A stretch of 64,000 bases of DNA from Litorimonas sp947503715 (GTDB lineage: Bacteria > Pseudomonadota > Alphaproteobacteria > Caulobacterales > Maricaulaceae): positions 868,001-932,000 of the forward strand of contig NZ_CP189850.1 in NCBI RefSeq assembly GCF_050271975.1. The letters run 5' to 3'. Positions 1-11,899 of this stretch are shown one piece after another (the first letter of the stretch is position 1; every line of letters begins with the position of its first letter). The position numbers and the translations under genes are program-made. Under the pieces are notes generated by a model that had not been told where the DNA came from, did no database searches, and was given only the letters and a program-made list of their open reading frames with translations.

Positions 1-984
1 TCCGGGAAGGCGTTCGAAACATTTTTCTGCGAGCGCTGCGATTGAGGCAAGGCTCTTCTCATCATGAAATCTGGCCATACCCCAAACCAGGCCTTTTATC
101 ATGGTTTGCAACGTGCCGTGCAATTGACCACGACTATAATAGTGGCGCGCCTCTGCTTCTGGGTAATGAAAGGCATTGGATGTTTTGCCGGCCCAGCTCG
201 CCCAATCCTGAAAAGCGGTCCGAAATTCATCTTTACCAAGACGTTCGATATCTGTCGTCAAAGCGGTTTGAAGCTTCTTCGTCGGCTTTGATCCGTTTGC
301 AGATGCTGCTGAGTTGAAGAGGCGGTTCCAATTCTCTAATTGTTTTTCCGAAAGGCCATTTGTCCAATTCCGAATATGCTCAGCGAGATATGTATTTCCC
401 AATTCAAAAACGGGCGTAGGCCCGTCCTCTCCAACGATTGCGGCAATTTTTAGCTGAGCTTTTTGTAGGTTGGTACCATAACTGCGGGTTGCCCATTCCG
501 GCCAAGTTAGCATGTCTTTCAGGCTAAGGAGCTCTGAATCTGTCAAACCTTCTCGCTTAACAGCCTTCTCAAGCTGAGAGACGATAAGTCCGATGGGCCA
601 TTGATAGAAGCGTCCCGATTTTCGAGCTTTTAAGATCGCCAGCAGATGAATAACCTGAGTCGGCGTAAACTCCGCCTTACGTCTGAGAAGAAGGCCATAT
701 GCTTCGCGGAGATTATACCCATAAGTCTCGTTCCCTTTCTGAGCAAAAGGCGGGTTTTCTGCGAAGAACAGGAGAAACTCTGCGCGTTCGGTCGGGCTCA
801 GCTCGGTATACCCAATGTCAGCGGGAGAGCCTTTAAACGGTTGGTATCTGTGATAAGCTCCGTCTTTCACAAAGAGCTCAAAGAATTTTTTCATGAGTGG
901 AGGGGCCGGTGTTAGATTTTCTTGTCCGGCTTGCCGTTGTTCAGATTCGGCTGGTGTTGATTTTTTCTTGCGCTTCCAGAACAT
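1..984 (-). CDS. DUF4132-like/HEAT-type hypothetical protein (partial, 3' end outside window)
   Basis: An open frame of 328 codons runs without a stop from an ATG at 984 to the left edge, so the C-terminus is missing. The N-terminus is short and lysine-rich (MFWKRKKK) with no signal peptide, so it is probably cytoplasmic. The later part, with a KGLVWGMA stretch and an AEKCFERLPG stretch at the window edge, resembles from memory the helical region of DUF4132/WGR-linked proteins of unknown function; this is a tentative match. The Shine-Dalgarno AAGGGGGA lies 6 nt before the ATG, inside the 3' arm of the terminator hairpin of the upstream gene. A second in-frame ATG at 894 is a less likely start. 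All plus-strand frames here are shadows. Confidence 0.7.
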   Translation of the reverse strand, partial: MFWKRKKKSTPAESEQRQAGQENLTPAPPLMKKFFELFVKDGAYHRYQPFKGSPADIGYTELSPTERAEFLLFFAENPPFAQKGNETYGYNLREAYGLLLRRKAEFTPTQVIHLLAILKARKSGRFYQWPIGLIVSQLEKAVKREGLTDSELLSLKDMLTWPEWATRSYGTNLQKAQLKIAAIVGEDGPTPVFELGNTYLAEHIRNWTNGLSEKQLENWNRLFNSAASANGSKPTKKLQTALTTDIERLGKDEFRTAFQDWASWAGKTSNAFHYPEAEARHYYSRGQLHGTLQTMIKGLVWGMARFHDEKSLASIAALAEKCFERLPG

Positions 985-1022
985 AAAAAATCCCCCTTCG
1001 GTTTATATGGCGAAGGGGGACT
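985..1022 (-). terminator. Intrinsic terminator whose 3' arm holds the next gene's RBS
   Basis: Read on the minus strand, TCCCCCTTCG pairs perfectly with CGAAGGGGGA around a 10-nt loop (991-1020) and is followed by TTTTTT. It terminates the carbonic anhydrase-like gene ending at 1054. The T-run directly abuts the ATG at 984, and the AAGGGGGA used as ribosome binding site by the next gene is paired when the terminator forms. Confidence 0.8.
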
Positions 1023-1053
1023 GTAATTCATCAATCCTAAGATTGTATTTTAA

Positions 1054-1899
1054 CTACTCAATCGGGGACAGCAGTTCTGGTGCTGTGACGAGCTGGCGGA
1101 CGCCGTGGCTTTCTGTCTCGTTAAAGACGTTACCGGACTTTGCCCACGCGTCGAGGGACGCGATGTCGAGCTTTTCACATTGTGGGCGGACCGACCATGT
1201 GACTTGTGCTGGCGAGCAGACGGACTGATTATAGCTCGGCCCTGTTGTGGAGCCACGGAAGACGATGGGTGTGCCGTTTCCTGTTGGGAGGGCTTTTGGC
1301 TGATACTTAAAGTTCAGACGATTGCCTTGGTAAGCATAGTCCATGAAGTCGGACGCATTGCGGTCATTGACGACGAGGAAGACTTGCGTCTCCACGCGCA
1401 GAACCGGATCCGTACAAGTGTCCGGCACACAGGCACCAAGGCCTTCGCCCGGTGTTGCGTCACAGGATGTGTGGACCCAGTGGACCTCGATCGTGTCGCC
1501 GGATTTAACTTTGCCGTAGCTGCCTTCATAAGGCGCGAGTTCTGCTGCCGTCAGATCAGCCGTTTCATTACAGGCATATCCACCGTAATCGCTATCATCG
1601 ACAAACATCTCAAAACCCGGACCTTTATGTTCGGCATTTGTGTGGGTGTGAATATTGCAGAGATTCATCTGACCGCTGGACGGGGCCATTGTGAAGTCTG
1701 TCAGGTTAAGACCGACTTTGCTGGAAATATCGCGCGGTGTTTGCGGGCCCATTGTCGTGCAGAGCGGGCCATCGGCTGTCGCCATTTTCACGTCTGTTTT
1801 GGCCATTTCAGCCTCTTTGACCATCGGGTCGGTTTCACAGGCTGCGAGACCAAGTGCGGCGACGCCCATGACGAGTGTGGATTTCATAAATTTGGACAA
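1054..1899 (-). CDS. Delta-class carbonic anhydrase-like lipoprotein
   Basis: 281 residues. The N-terminus has a signal peptide ending in an LAAC lipobox (Cys21), so an exported, lipid-anchored protein is expected. The mature part carries N-I-H-T-H-T-N-A-E-H (His84, His86, His91) and E-V-H-W-V-H-T-S-C (His140, His143), with several cysteines that could form disulfides. This layout matches the delta-class carbonic anhydrase family known from diatoms and marine bacteria, which would hydrate CO2 using a His-bound metal. Start: TTG at 1899 sits 5 nt after GGGGAGA; the in-frame ATG at 1887 is too far from it. The gene is monocistronic, with a terminator at 985-1022. The family call is from memory of motifs; export and the His cluster are seen directly. 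Confidence 0.72.
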   Translation of the reverse strand: MSKFMKSTLVMGVAALGLAACETDPMVKEAEMAKTDVKMATADGPLCTTMGPQTPRDISSKVGLNLTDFTMAPSSGQMNLCNIHTHTNAEHKGPGFEMFVDDSDYGGYACNETADLTAAELAPYEGSYGKVKSGDTIEVHWVHTSCDATPGEGLGACVPDTCTDPVLRVETQVFLVVNDRNASDFMDYAYQGNRLNFKYQPKALPTGNGTPIVFRGSTTGPSYNQSVCSPAQVTWSVRPQCEKLDIASLDAWAKSGNVFNETESHGVRQLVTAPELLSPIE

Positions 1900-2046
1900 G
1901 ATAGTCTCCCCATTGAAGGTAATGCTATGCCGCCGGTCCGACGACTTGTCCTTACATACGCGATAGCAGGTGAAACGGTTGCTGACTCTCTTTCTATATT
2001 TTCAATAGTCTAAAGCTATAGTGTTCTGATATCATGATGCTGTAAT

Positions 2047-2847
2047 TTATGAAGGTATGAAAATCCTATCTAGTTCTGCTTTCACAAGTTTCAGGCTTGG
2101 TGGGTGATAGCCAAAAGCTGTGTGGCTGCATTGGACCTCATGATGTCGGGCATGGGGTGTCCAGCGATCCAGACTGGCGGTCCAACTCACAATCGCATCT
2201 GTTTTTGAATAGATGGATGTAACGGGGCATTGGATGGGCGTGTCCTGCCGCGCGAGTATCCCTGCATCTATCCAATCAATATCATAGCCGCGCTTTTCAT
2301 ATTTGCGGCGCGTTAGGGTATATTTTGGGCCCCCGACAACAGGGGATCCGAGCGTGATGACGCCTGCCACATGAGCCGGATAATCCCGTGCGGCTTCGCG
2401 GGCGATGAAACCGCCAAGGCTCCACCCGACTAGCGCGACGGGGCGGCCCAGCTCTTCTGATATATTTTTCACTCGCGCGCCGAACCGATCACACAGGGCG
2501 GGAACTTCACCTTCGCCATTGTAATGTTTATCGGCTTTGTCTTTCTGCCAACCGTCGGACAAGTCTTCCAGATCACCGTCCCACCCTTCACCGGCCATAT
2601 TTCGGCCGAGCCCCCAGCCTCGGGCATCATAACCCGCATTTTTGAGATATTGGCGCAGGAAGCGAAGGCTGCGGTCCGACGCCCAGAGACCGGGTACAAC
2701 AATCACGGGCGGAGAGCCGTCTACATCAGCTTCCACAGTCGCAATCGTGCGCCGCAATCCCCGCACTTCCAATGGGAGTAGCAAACTCCGTAAAAGGTCC
2801 CGCTTTCGCGGGCCTTTTAGAGGGATTTCAGACGTGTCCGGGCTCAC
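2047..2847 (-). CDS. Alpha/beta hydrolase (lipase/esterase-like)
   Basis: 266 residues, no signal peptide. An oxyanion-type segment VVPGLWAS lies near residue 50, the nucleophile elbow GWSLGG puts Ser143 as nucleophile, Asp217 (SKTDAIVSW) and His242 (CSHTAFGYHP) complete a plausible triad. The V-V-P-G-L start and the long N-terminal stretch resemble bacterial lipase-like acyl hydrolases; the substrate is unknown. The start is GTG at 2847, because an in-frame TGA lies three codons upstream. It follows the alkaline phosphatase gene by 27 nt on the same strand with no terminator between, so the two are probably co-transcribed. Confidence 0.85.
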   Translation of the reverse strand: MSPDTSEIPLKGPRKRDLLRSLLLPLEVRGLRRTIATVEADVDGSPPVIVVPGLWASDRSLRFLRQYLKNAGYDARGWGLGRNMAGEGWDGDLEDLSDGWQKDKADKHYNGEGEVPALCDRFGARVKNISEELGRPVALVGWSLGGFIAREAARDYPAHVAGVITLGSPVVGGPKYTLTRRKYEKRGYDIDWIDAGILARQDTPIQCPVTSIYSKTDAIVSWTASLDRWTPHARHHEVQCSHTAFGYHPPSLKLVKAELDRIFIPS

Positions 2848-2874
2848 AATTTTTCACGCATATATAATGTATGC

Positions 2875-4326
2875 TTATTCGGCCAGAAGGTCGGCGAGAA
2901 TGCGTCCGATCTCGTCCTGTTCCATGACGCCGTTAAAGCGCTCTGCGCCGGGGCCCGTCGCGAAGAGGGCGACATCCTCTCCCGCATGGGTTTCACTCCG
3001 AAGGCGGACGGCCGTTTGCTGGCGGTAATCGGGGGCTTGGACCATGTTGTCGGTCAGCGTTTCTGAATCGGCTTCGCGCACATTTGGTCCGTTCTGATAG
3101 CCCAATGTCGTGTAGGTCTTGCCGTCATCGTCCAGCGCATATTCGAGATGGGCTATTCCGGTCTCCGGATCGACGGGGCGCGAAAGGCCGAGTATTGGAT
3201 TCCCGCGGGCTGGATAGCCGGCCATTGTGAAGACATGGCTGTGGTCAGCAGTCACAAGGATGAGTGTGTCATCATCCGCTTTTGCAACGGCTGCTGAGAC
3301 GGCCGCATCCATCGCTTGCAAATCCTTCAATGCGCGAAAGGCGTTCGTGCCGTGATGGGCGTGATCGATACGACCCGCCTCGACCATCAGGACATAGCCG
3401 TCGCCATTGGAGGCCAGGCGGTCCATGGCGAATGTTGTCATCTCCGCAATGGAAGGCTCTTCCGTCCCGGCACGGTCGGCTTCGAATGACATATGTGACG
3501 CATTGAACAGGCCGAGCAGGGGTTGGCTCGTATCTGCGGCCATCATATCGGCCTTTGTGCTTGCGGTAGCGCCCGGCCAAGCCGCGACTTGCGCATCTGT
3601 GAATTCTTTCCGCCCGCCTCCAAGCGCCAGATCAACCTCGCTTTCAATCAATTGCTGCGAAATGCTTTTACAGCCCTCCATGGCAAAGGGACCTTCTAGG
3701 TCTTTATCCGCTTCGATGTCGCGACTAGCGGAATGGGAGTACATAACGGCGGGTGTCGCGTGGGTCAGGCGGGCCGTGGAAATGACACCAACGGCCTTTC
3801 CATCGGCTTTCGCCTTGTCGGTCAGCGTAGGGGAGGTGTCGCCGCCACAGCCTTCGGCCAGCATATTTTCCAAATTCGCATCGGGCCGAACATTCACTGC
3901 GCCGATATTTGTCTTATATCCGGACAGGATCGCCGTTGCCGTTCCGGCCGAATCCGGCACCTGTGCATTTGTATTATAGGTCTTGATGAGGGCGAGCTGC
4001 TCAAATGTGTCCCAAGACAGCTCGTGCTCCTCCCCTTTTTTGCCCATTTCCTGCCCGACAAAGATTCGACCGGCGGTGATTGTCGAGATGCCCATCCCGT
4101 CCCCAATGAAGACAATGATGTTTTTCGGAGTCGAATCTGACATTTTTTGAGTCGCGACTGAATTTTTTTCGCCTGAATCAGTATTTTTTTTCATGGTGAT
4201 TTGGGTCGACGACTCGCCCGAATTGCTATTTTCAGTGCTTTCTGCTATGCATGCTGTCTGAAAAAGAGCTGTTGAGATCAGTAAAAAAGCGGAAAAACGC
4301 TTCAGGTGCTGGAGTTTAGCGGCCAT
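2875..4326 (-). CDS. Alkaline phosphatase, PhoA family, exported
   Basis: 483 residues from the ATG at 4326. Family hallmarks in order: metal-binding IGDGMG (Asp76), PDSAGTATA with the phosphorylated nucleophile Ser126, GRIDHAHHG (Asp321, His325), TADHSH (Asp361, His362) and a late ETHAGED histidine. These build the two-zinc/one-magnesium site that hydrolyses phosphomonoesters in the periplasm. The frame stays open upstream to 4464, but the ATG at 4326 follows AGGAA and starts a clear signal peptide (hydrophobic core then TAC), while the upstream 46 residues do not look like a leader. A Ser/Thr/Asn-rich linker precedes the catalytic domain. No convincing Pho box was seen upstream. Confidence 0.93.
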   Translation of the reverse strand: MAAKLQHLKRFSAFLLISTALFQTACIAESTENSNSGESSTQITMKKNTDSGEKNSVATQKMSDSTPKNIIVFIGDGMGISTITAGRIFVGQEMGKKGEEHELSWDTFEQLALIKTYNTNAQVPDSAGTATAILSGYKTNIGAVNVRPDANLENMLAEGCGGDTSPTLTDKAKADGKAVGVISTARLTHATPAVMYSHSASRDIEADKDLEGPFAMEGCKSISQQLIESEVDLALGGGRKEFTDAQVAAWPGATASTKADMMAADTSQPLLGLFNASHMSFEADRAGTEEPSIAEMTTFAMDRLASNGDGYVLMVEAGRIDHAHHGTNAFRALKDLQAMDAAVSAAVAKADDDTLILVTADHSHVFTMAGYPARGNPILGLSRPVDPETGIAHLEYALDDDGKTYTTLGYQNGPNVREADSETLTDNMVQAPDYRQQTAVRLRSETHAGEDVALFATGPGAERFNGVMEQDEIGRILADLLAE

Positions 4327-4471
4327 TTTGGGTGTTCCTGTGGATAAGTGGTTTATCAAAACCACGGTTTTATGGGGGTTTCCGTAGCACAAGGTGGATA
4401 AGCTGCAAGCAAAAGCATCTTTCTGCACTTTTAGCGAAAAAAGGTGTTGCGGAAAAAAAATCACCCCCCTA

Positions 4472-4549
4472 TATAGCGCTCCTCGCTGAGAGACACACAG
4501 TCAACCGGCGGGAACGGGAGCCCCTCTCCTCGAGCGGGGCTTTTAATTT
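4472..4549 (+). terminator. Orphan intrinsic terminator, possible small RNA
   Basis: AGCCCC (4519-4524) pairs with GGGGCT (4536-4541) and is followed by TTTTAATTT, giving a terminator on the plus strand. No plus-strand gene lies upstream, because the neighbouring alkaline phosphatase is on the minus strand. A TATATA box lies about 50 nt upstream (near 4473), so a very short transcript is possible. The loop contains CTCCTC, which resembles anti-Shine-Dalgarno loops of some alphaproteobacterial sRNAs. The hairpin is seen; the RNA is inference. Confidence 0.45.
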
Positions 4550-4846
4550 GGAAGCGGATTAAATTCGTAACCAGCTGTTTTACATCGTGAATATTGGGAA
4601 GAGAGACGCAGGCGGCGTTTGGCTGTGAGCAGATGTGGTAACACACTGCACATTAACTGAACGACTATGTCTGAAGTTTCTTTTCGAAAGTTATGACATT
4701 GCTTGGCCTATTTCGATAGGTTGAGGAACTCGTAATTTTCTTTGAACGCAAAACGTTGAAATGTATTTATGCATTTCAGACGTCAGTGGTTCTTGATTAC
4801 TTCGGTGATCACGAACGATTAACAACGACATGGTCAGTTTCACTCT
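4550..4846 (+). promoter_or_regulatory. rrs: 16S rRNA leader/promoter region
   Basis: About 300 nt of AT-rich sequence between the orphan terminator and the 16S 5' end. By position it must hold the rRNA operon promoter and leader. No unambiguous -35/-10 pair or boxA could be assigned by eye. No coding frame here has a credible RBS. Confidence 0.5.
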
Positions 4847-6549
<1,703 letters not shown>

Positions 6550-6626
6550 AGGCCGGTAGCTCAGCTGGTTAGAGCGCGCCCCTGATAAGGGCGAGGTCGG
6601 AAGTTCAAGTCTTCTTCGGCCTACCA
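6550..6626 (+). tRNA. tRNA-Ile (GAT)
   Basis: 77 nt ending in encoded CCA. The acceptor stem AGGCCGG pairs with TCGGCCT, the anticodon arm is CGCCC-CTGATAA-GGGCG with anticodon GAT, and the T arm carries TTCAAGT. It is in its usual place in the rRNA spacer. Confidence 0.97.
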
Positions 6627-6795
6627 ACATCAATTTTGCTTTAGCAAAAATGATGACCCCGAGGCAGTGATTGGCGAAGCCAAACACGTTCGGGCCTAAC
6701 CTTTCGAGATGCAAAACGTTCCCGCATATTTGCTTCGCAAATATTGCTCTAAACGTTCCGCATTCTGAACATTTTTGCTTCGCAAAATTGTTCTG
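6627..6795 (+). repeat. Spacer hairpin repeats between tRNA-Ile and tRNA-Ala
   Basis: Three AT-rich hairpins with tiny loops: TTTTGCT-TT-AGCAAAA (6634-6649), ATATTTGC-TTC-GCAAATAT (6726-6744) and TTTTGC-TTC-GCAAAA (6773-6787). The last two sit in an imperfect direct duplication, each preceded by an AAACGTTCC sequence. No gene is present. Confidence 0.7.
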
Positions 6796-6871
6796 GGGGC
6801 TTTAGCTCAGTTGGTAGAGCATCTGCTTTGCAAGCAGAGGGTCAGCGGTTCGAATCCGCTAAGCTCCACCA
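6796..6871 (+). tRNA. tRNA-Ala (TGC)
   Basis: 76 nt ending in encoded CCA. The acceptor GGGGCTT pairs with AAGCTCC through one G-U, the anticodon arm CTGCT-TTGCAAG has anticodon TGC, and the T arm has GGTTCGAATCC. It is the second standard rRNA spacer tRNA. Confidence 0.97.
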
Positions 6872-7170
6872 TTTTCAACACACAAAGTTTTGTCACCGAC
6901 CTGGGTTTACTCAAACTGGATGGCAGATATTTGACATCGTATAAGGAGGGCTCATCCGCCCAGAGGCTTTGCGCTGATTTAATCAGGCAAGGACTTTAAT
7001 CGACAAGGATGGGCTTTAAATAGTAAAGATATCGTCTGGCAGCTCATGTCAGTGAGGTTGTCTGGGACACTAAACCCGGGCATTTTATTCCTCGCGCATG
7101 GGCGCCAAACATTGACGGTTGTGGTCCTAACTCTTCTGGTCGGGACCATGACCATCTCAAGAATCTGAAG
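6872..7170 (+). other. tRNA-Ala-23S spacer
   Basis: About 300 nt of transcribed spacer. No tRNA or coding gene is recognisable; the short frames here lack plausible start signals. Its end must pair with the 23S trailer to form the RNase III processing stem. Confidence 0.7.
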
Positions 7171-9958
<2,788 letters not shown>

Positions 9959-10139
9959 ATTTCAGATTGTTTCTTGGCCAAGGTTGACTGCTCTTCGGAG
10001 TGATTAATCAAACAAGAAACGTTAGCGCCCATGCGCGTGGACTAAAATGTCCATACGCTGGGGCTGTTCAGACGATATCTTTACTATTTAATCCGTTTAT
10101 TCGGCTCGTGAGAGCCGTTTAAACAACATAGCTTGCATT

Positions 10140-10256
10140 GACCGGGTGGTTATTGCGAGAGGTCCCCACCTGATCCCATCCCGAACTCAGTCGTTAAGCC
10201 TCTCAGCGCCGATGGTACTTTGTCTTAAGGCACGGGAGAGTAGGTCGCCGCCCGGT
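10140..10256 (+). rRNA. rrf: 5S ribosomal RNA
   Basis: About 117 nt. The terminal stem ACCGGGTGG pairs with CCGCCCGGT, and the internal GATCCCATCCCGAACTC and GATGGTACT elements are typical 5S. It lies about 180 nt after 23S; that gap contains no gene. Confidence 0.95.
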
Positions 10257-10295
10257 TTATCCAAGCTATAGTTTTTCCTCCTTATATTATACACA

Positions 10296-10340
10296 AGAGC
10301 CCTGTTTGGTTAACGCCAGCGGGGCTTTTTGCGTTTTTGA
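10296..10340 (+). terminator. rRNA operon terminator
   Basis: AGCCC (10298-10302) pairs with GGGCT (10322-10326) and is followed by TTTTT and a second GTTTTT run. It is placed 40 nt after 5S and ends the rRNA operon, so the next gene needs its own promoter. Confidence 0.8.
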
Positions 10341-10413
10341 TTTACACATATAGTCTGAAGATAGCCAGAAATTGCCTGGCGGGATTTAATTTGGATTGAA
10401 AAGGAACGCGATC

Positions 10414-11814
10414 TTGGATCAAACCTCCAATAAAGCAGATCCTCGTCAGTTCAATCATGGTGAGAAAGCACCTTATCTCGACCAAAGTCTCTTTTCGACG
10501 ACAATTGGCAGAGACAACCCCGAAAGATCTTTCCATCTCAGAATTTTAACGGCGGCCTATAAGGCATTACCAAAGTCTTCCGATATAGAGATGTTGCTCG
10601 AAGATGCACAGGCTGCAGAGGCGCGCGGATATTATAATCCAGATGAAGATGAACGGCTGCGTGTGACCTATGCCCGCTACCTCGCGATCCGAGTGTCTCT
10701 ATGGGAGGTTATAAAAGAATGTGAGGCCGGCGCAAAACGGGTACAGTCTGACCCTGATAGCGCTTCGCAGAGCGACATTTGTTATTTTGGCCTCGCCTTT
10801 TGCGCGGCTGAAATCATCGTTAGGACGGGTGAATATCTAATAGATCTCGCGCGCCAACGTAAGGCTGTATGGCAAAAGCTAGATGAAGCTGAAAAACGCT
10901 ACGGCATCCCGAGAAAGAGTTTCACGCGCCTTTATCGACAACTCACTTCCGCGATACGCATGCATGGGTTTTATCGGGCGTGTGATTTTTTTGATGAATA
11001 CCGTGGACAGGTCTTCGAGGCCCTAAAACTGTCGGGATATGAAACTGTAATAGACATTCTCATTGACTTAAACCTACCAACGGCCTCTCGCGGGAACCAC
11101 CTTCGCCGTTACCGTCGGTTTTTACGGCACTCCCTCAAGCGCCGACATGGCTCAGCGCTACGAAATATTCTCTTTTCAGTTTTTGAAATGATGGGATCTG
11201 ATATTGCGGACCTAAAGATCCCGCTCGTGAAGCCCTTAAAGGCAGAAAAGCGCGTGACGCCTGAACTTCGCCACACACTGAAGAGCATATTACAGCCGGG
11301 TGATGTATTCGTCACCCGGCATGACGATGCGATGAGCAACCTATTCCTTCCGGGATTCTGGCCCCATGCCGCACTCTGGCTCGGGGCAGAGGATGCCGAT
11401 ATTCTGGAGGCGAAGAAAGACGGGGTCCTACTGCGTAATCTTGAGGAGACCTTGCAGGTTGATGCTTTTGTGCTCTTGCGACCCAAGCTTAAACCTGCGC
11501 AAATTTCAGCAGCTCTCAGTCGGGCGCGCTCTCATACGGGCAAATTATATGACTTTATTTTCGATTTCAGCACGGCCGATCGGCTCGTTTGTACGGAAGT
11601 CATTTACCGTACCTATAATGGGGTCGGCGAAATTGATTTTAAGCTCGGTCGACAGGCCGGCCGCTATTGCTTATCTGCTGAGGACCTTTTGAACCAAAGC
11701 CTTCAGGCTGATTGGTTCGACGTGATTGCGGTCTACGGATTGGACGGAGATAATTTACAAAAAGGCGTTCCTGCAAGGAACCGCTTAAGGACCAGCTTTT
11801 CCGCCACTTTTTAA
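10414..11814 (+). CDS. YiiX/NlpC-P60-like permuted papain-fold hydrolase with helical N-terminal region
   Basis: 466 residues from a TTG at 10414 preceded by AAGGAA at 7 nt; the in-frame TTG at 10396 has no such site. Residues 1-280 are charged, mostly helical and unrecognised. The C-terminal domain has PGDVF (about 295), FWPHAALWLG (His318) and RLVCTEVIYR (Cys393). The order His-before-Cys is that of circularly permuted NlpC/P60 enzymes of the YiiX/YebB group, which cleave amide or ester bonds in peptidoglycan peptides or lipids; the substrate is unknown. No signal peptide or membrane segment is seen, so it may act in the cytoplasm or at the inner face of the membrane. It stands 85 nt before the sulfotransferase-like gene. 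Confidence 0.75.
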   Translation: MDQTSNKADPRQFNHGEKAPYLDQSLFSTTIGRDNPERSFHLRILTAAYKALPKSSDIEMLLEDAQAAEARGYYNPDEDERLRVTYARYLAIRVSLWEVIKECEAGAKRVQSDPDSASQSDICYFGLAFCAAEIIVRTGEYLIDLARQRKAVWQKLDEAEKRYGIPRKSFTRLYRQLTSAIRMHGFYRACDFFDEYRGQVFEALKLSGYETVIDILIDLNLPTASRGNHLRRYRRFLRHSLKRRHGSALRNILFSVFEMMGSDIADLKIPLVKPLKAEKRVTPELRHTLKSILQPGDVFVTRHDDAMSNLFLPGFWPHAALWLGAEDADILEAKKDGVLLRNLEETLQVDAFVLLRPKLKPAQISAALSRARSHTGKLYDFIFDFSTADRLVCTEVIYRTYNGVGEIDFKLGRQAGRYCLSAEDLLNQSLQADWFDVIAVYGLDGDNLQKGVPARNRLRTSFSATF

Positions 11815-11899
11815 GAGTGCCAGATAGCGCAAATAGGTCATGGTCATCATATTCCGCTTCCGTCTATAAGGCTGACGTTAAATAGGGATTGCTCTGATT

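Noticed and set aside
1105..2013. Long plus-strand ORF (302 residues) opposite the carbonic anhydrase gene
   Set aside because: It is the antisense shadow of the delta-carbonic anhydrase frame; it has no RBS and the minus-strand frame has a signal peptide and metal motifs.
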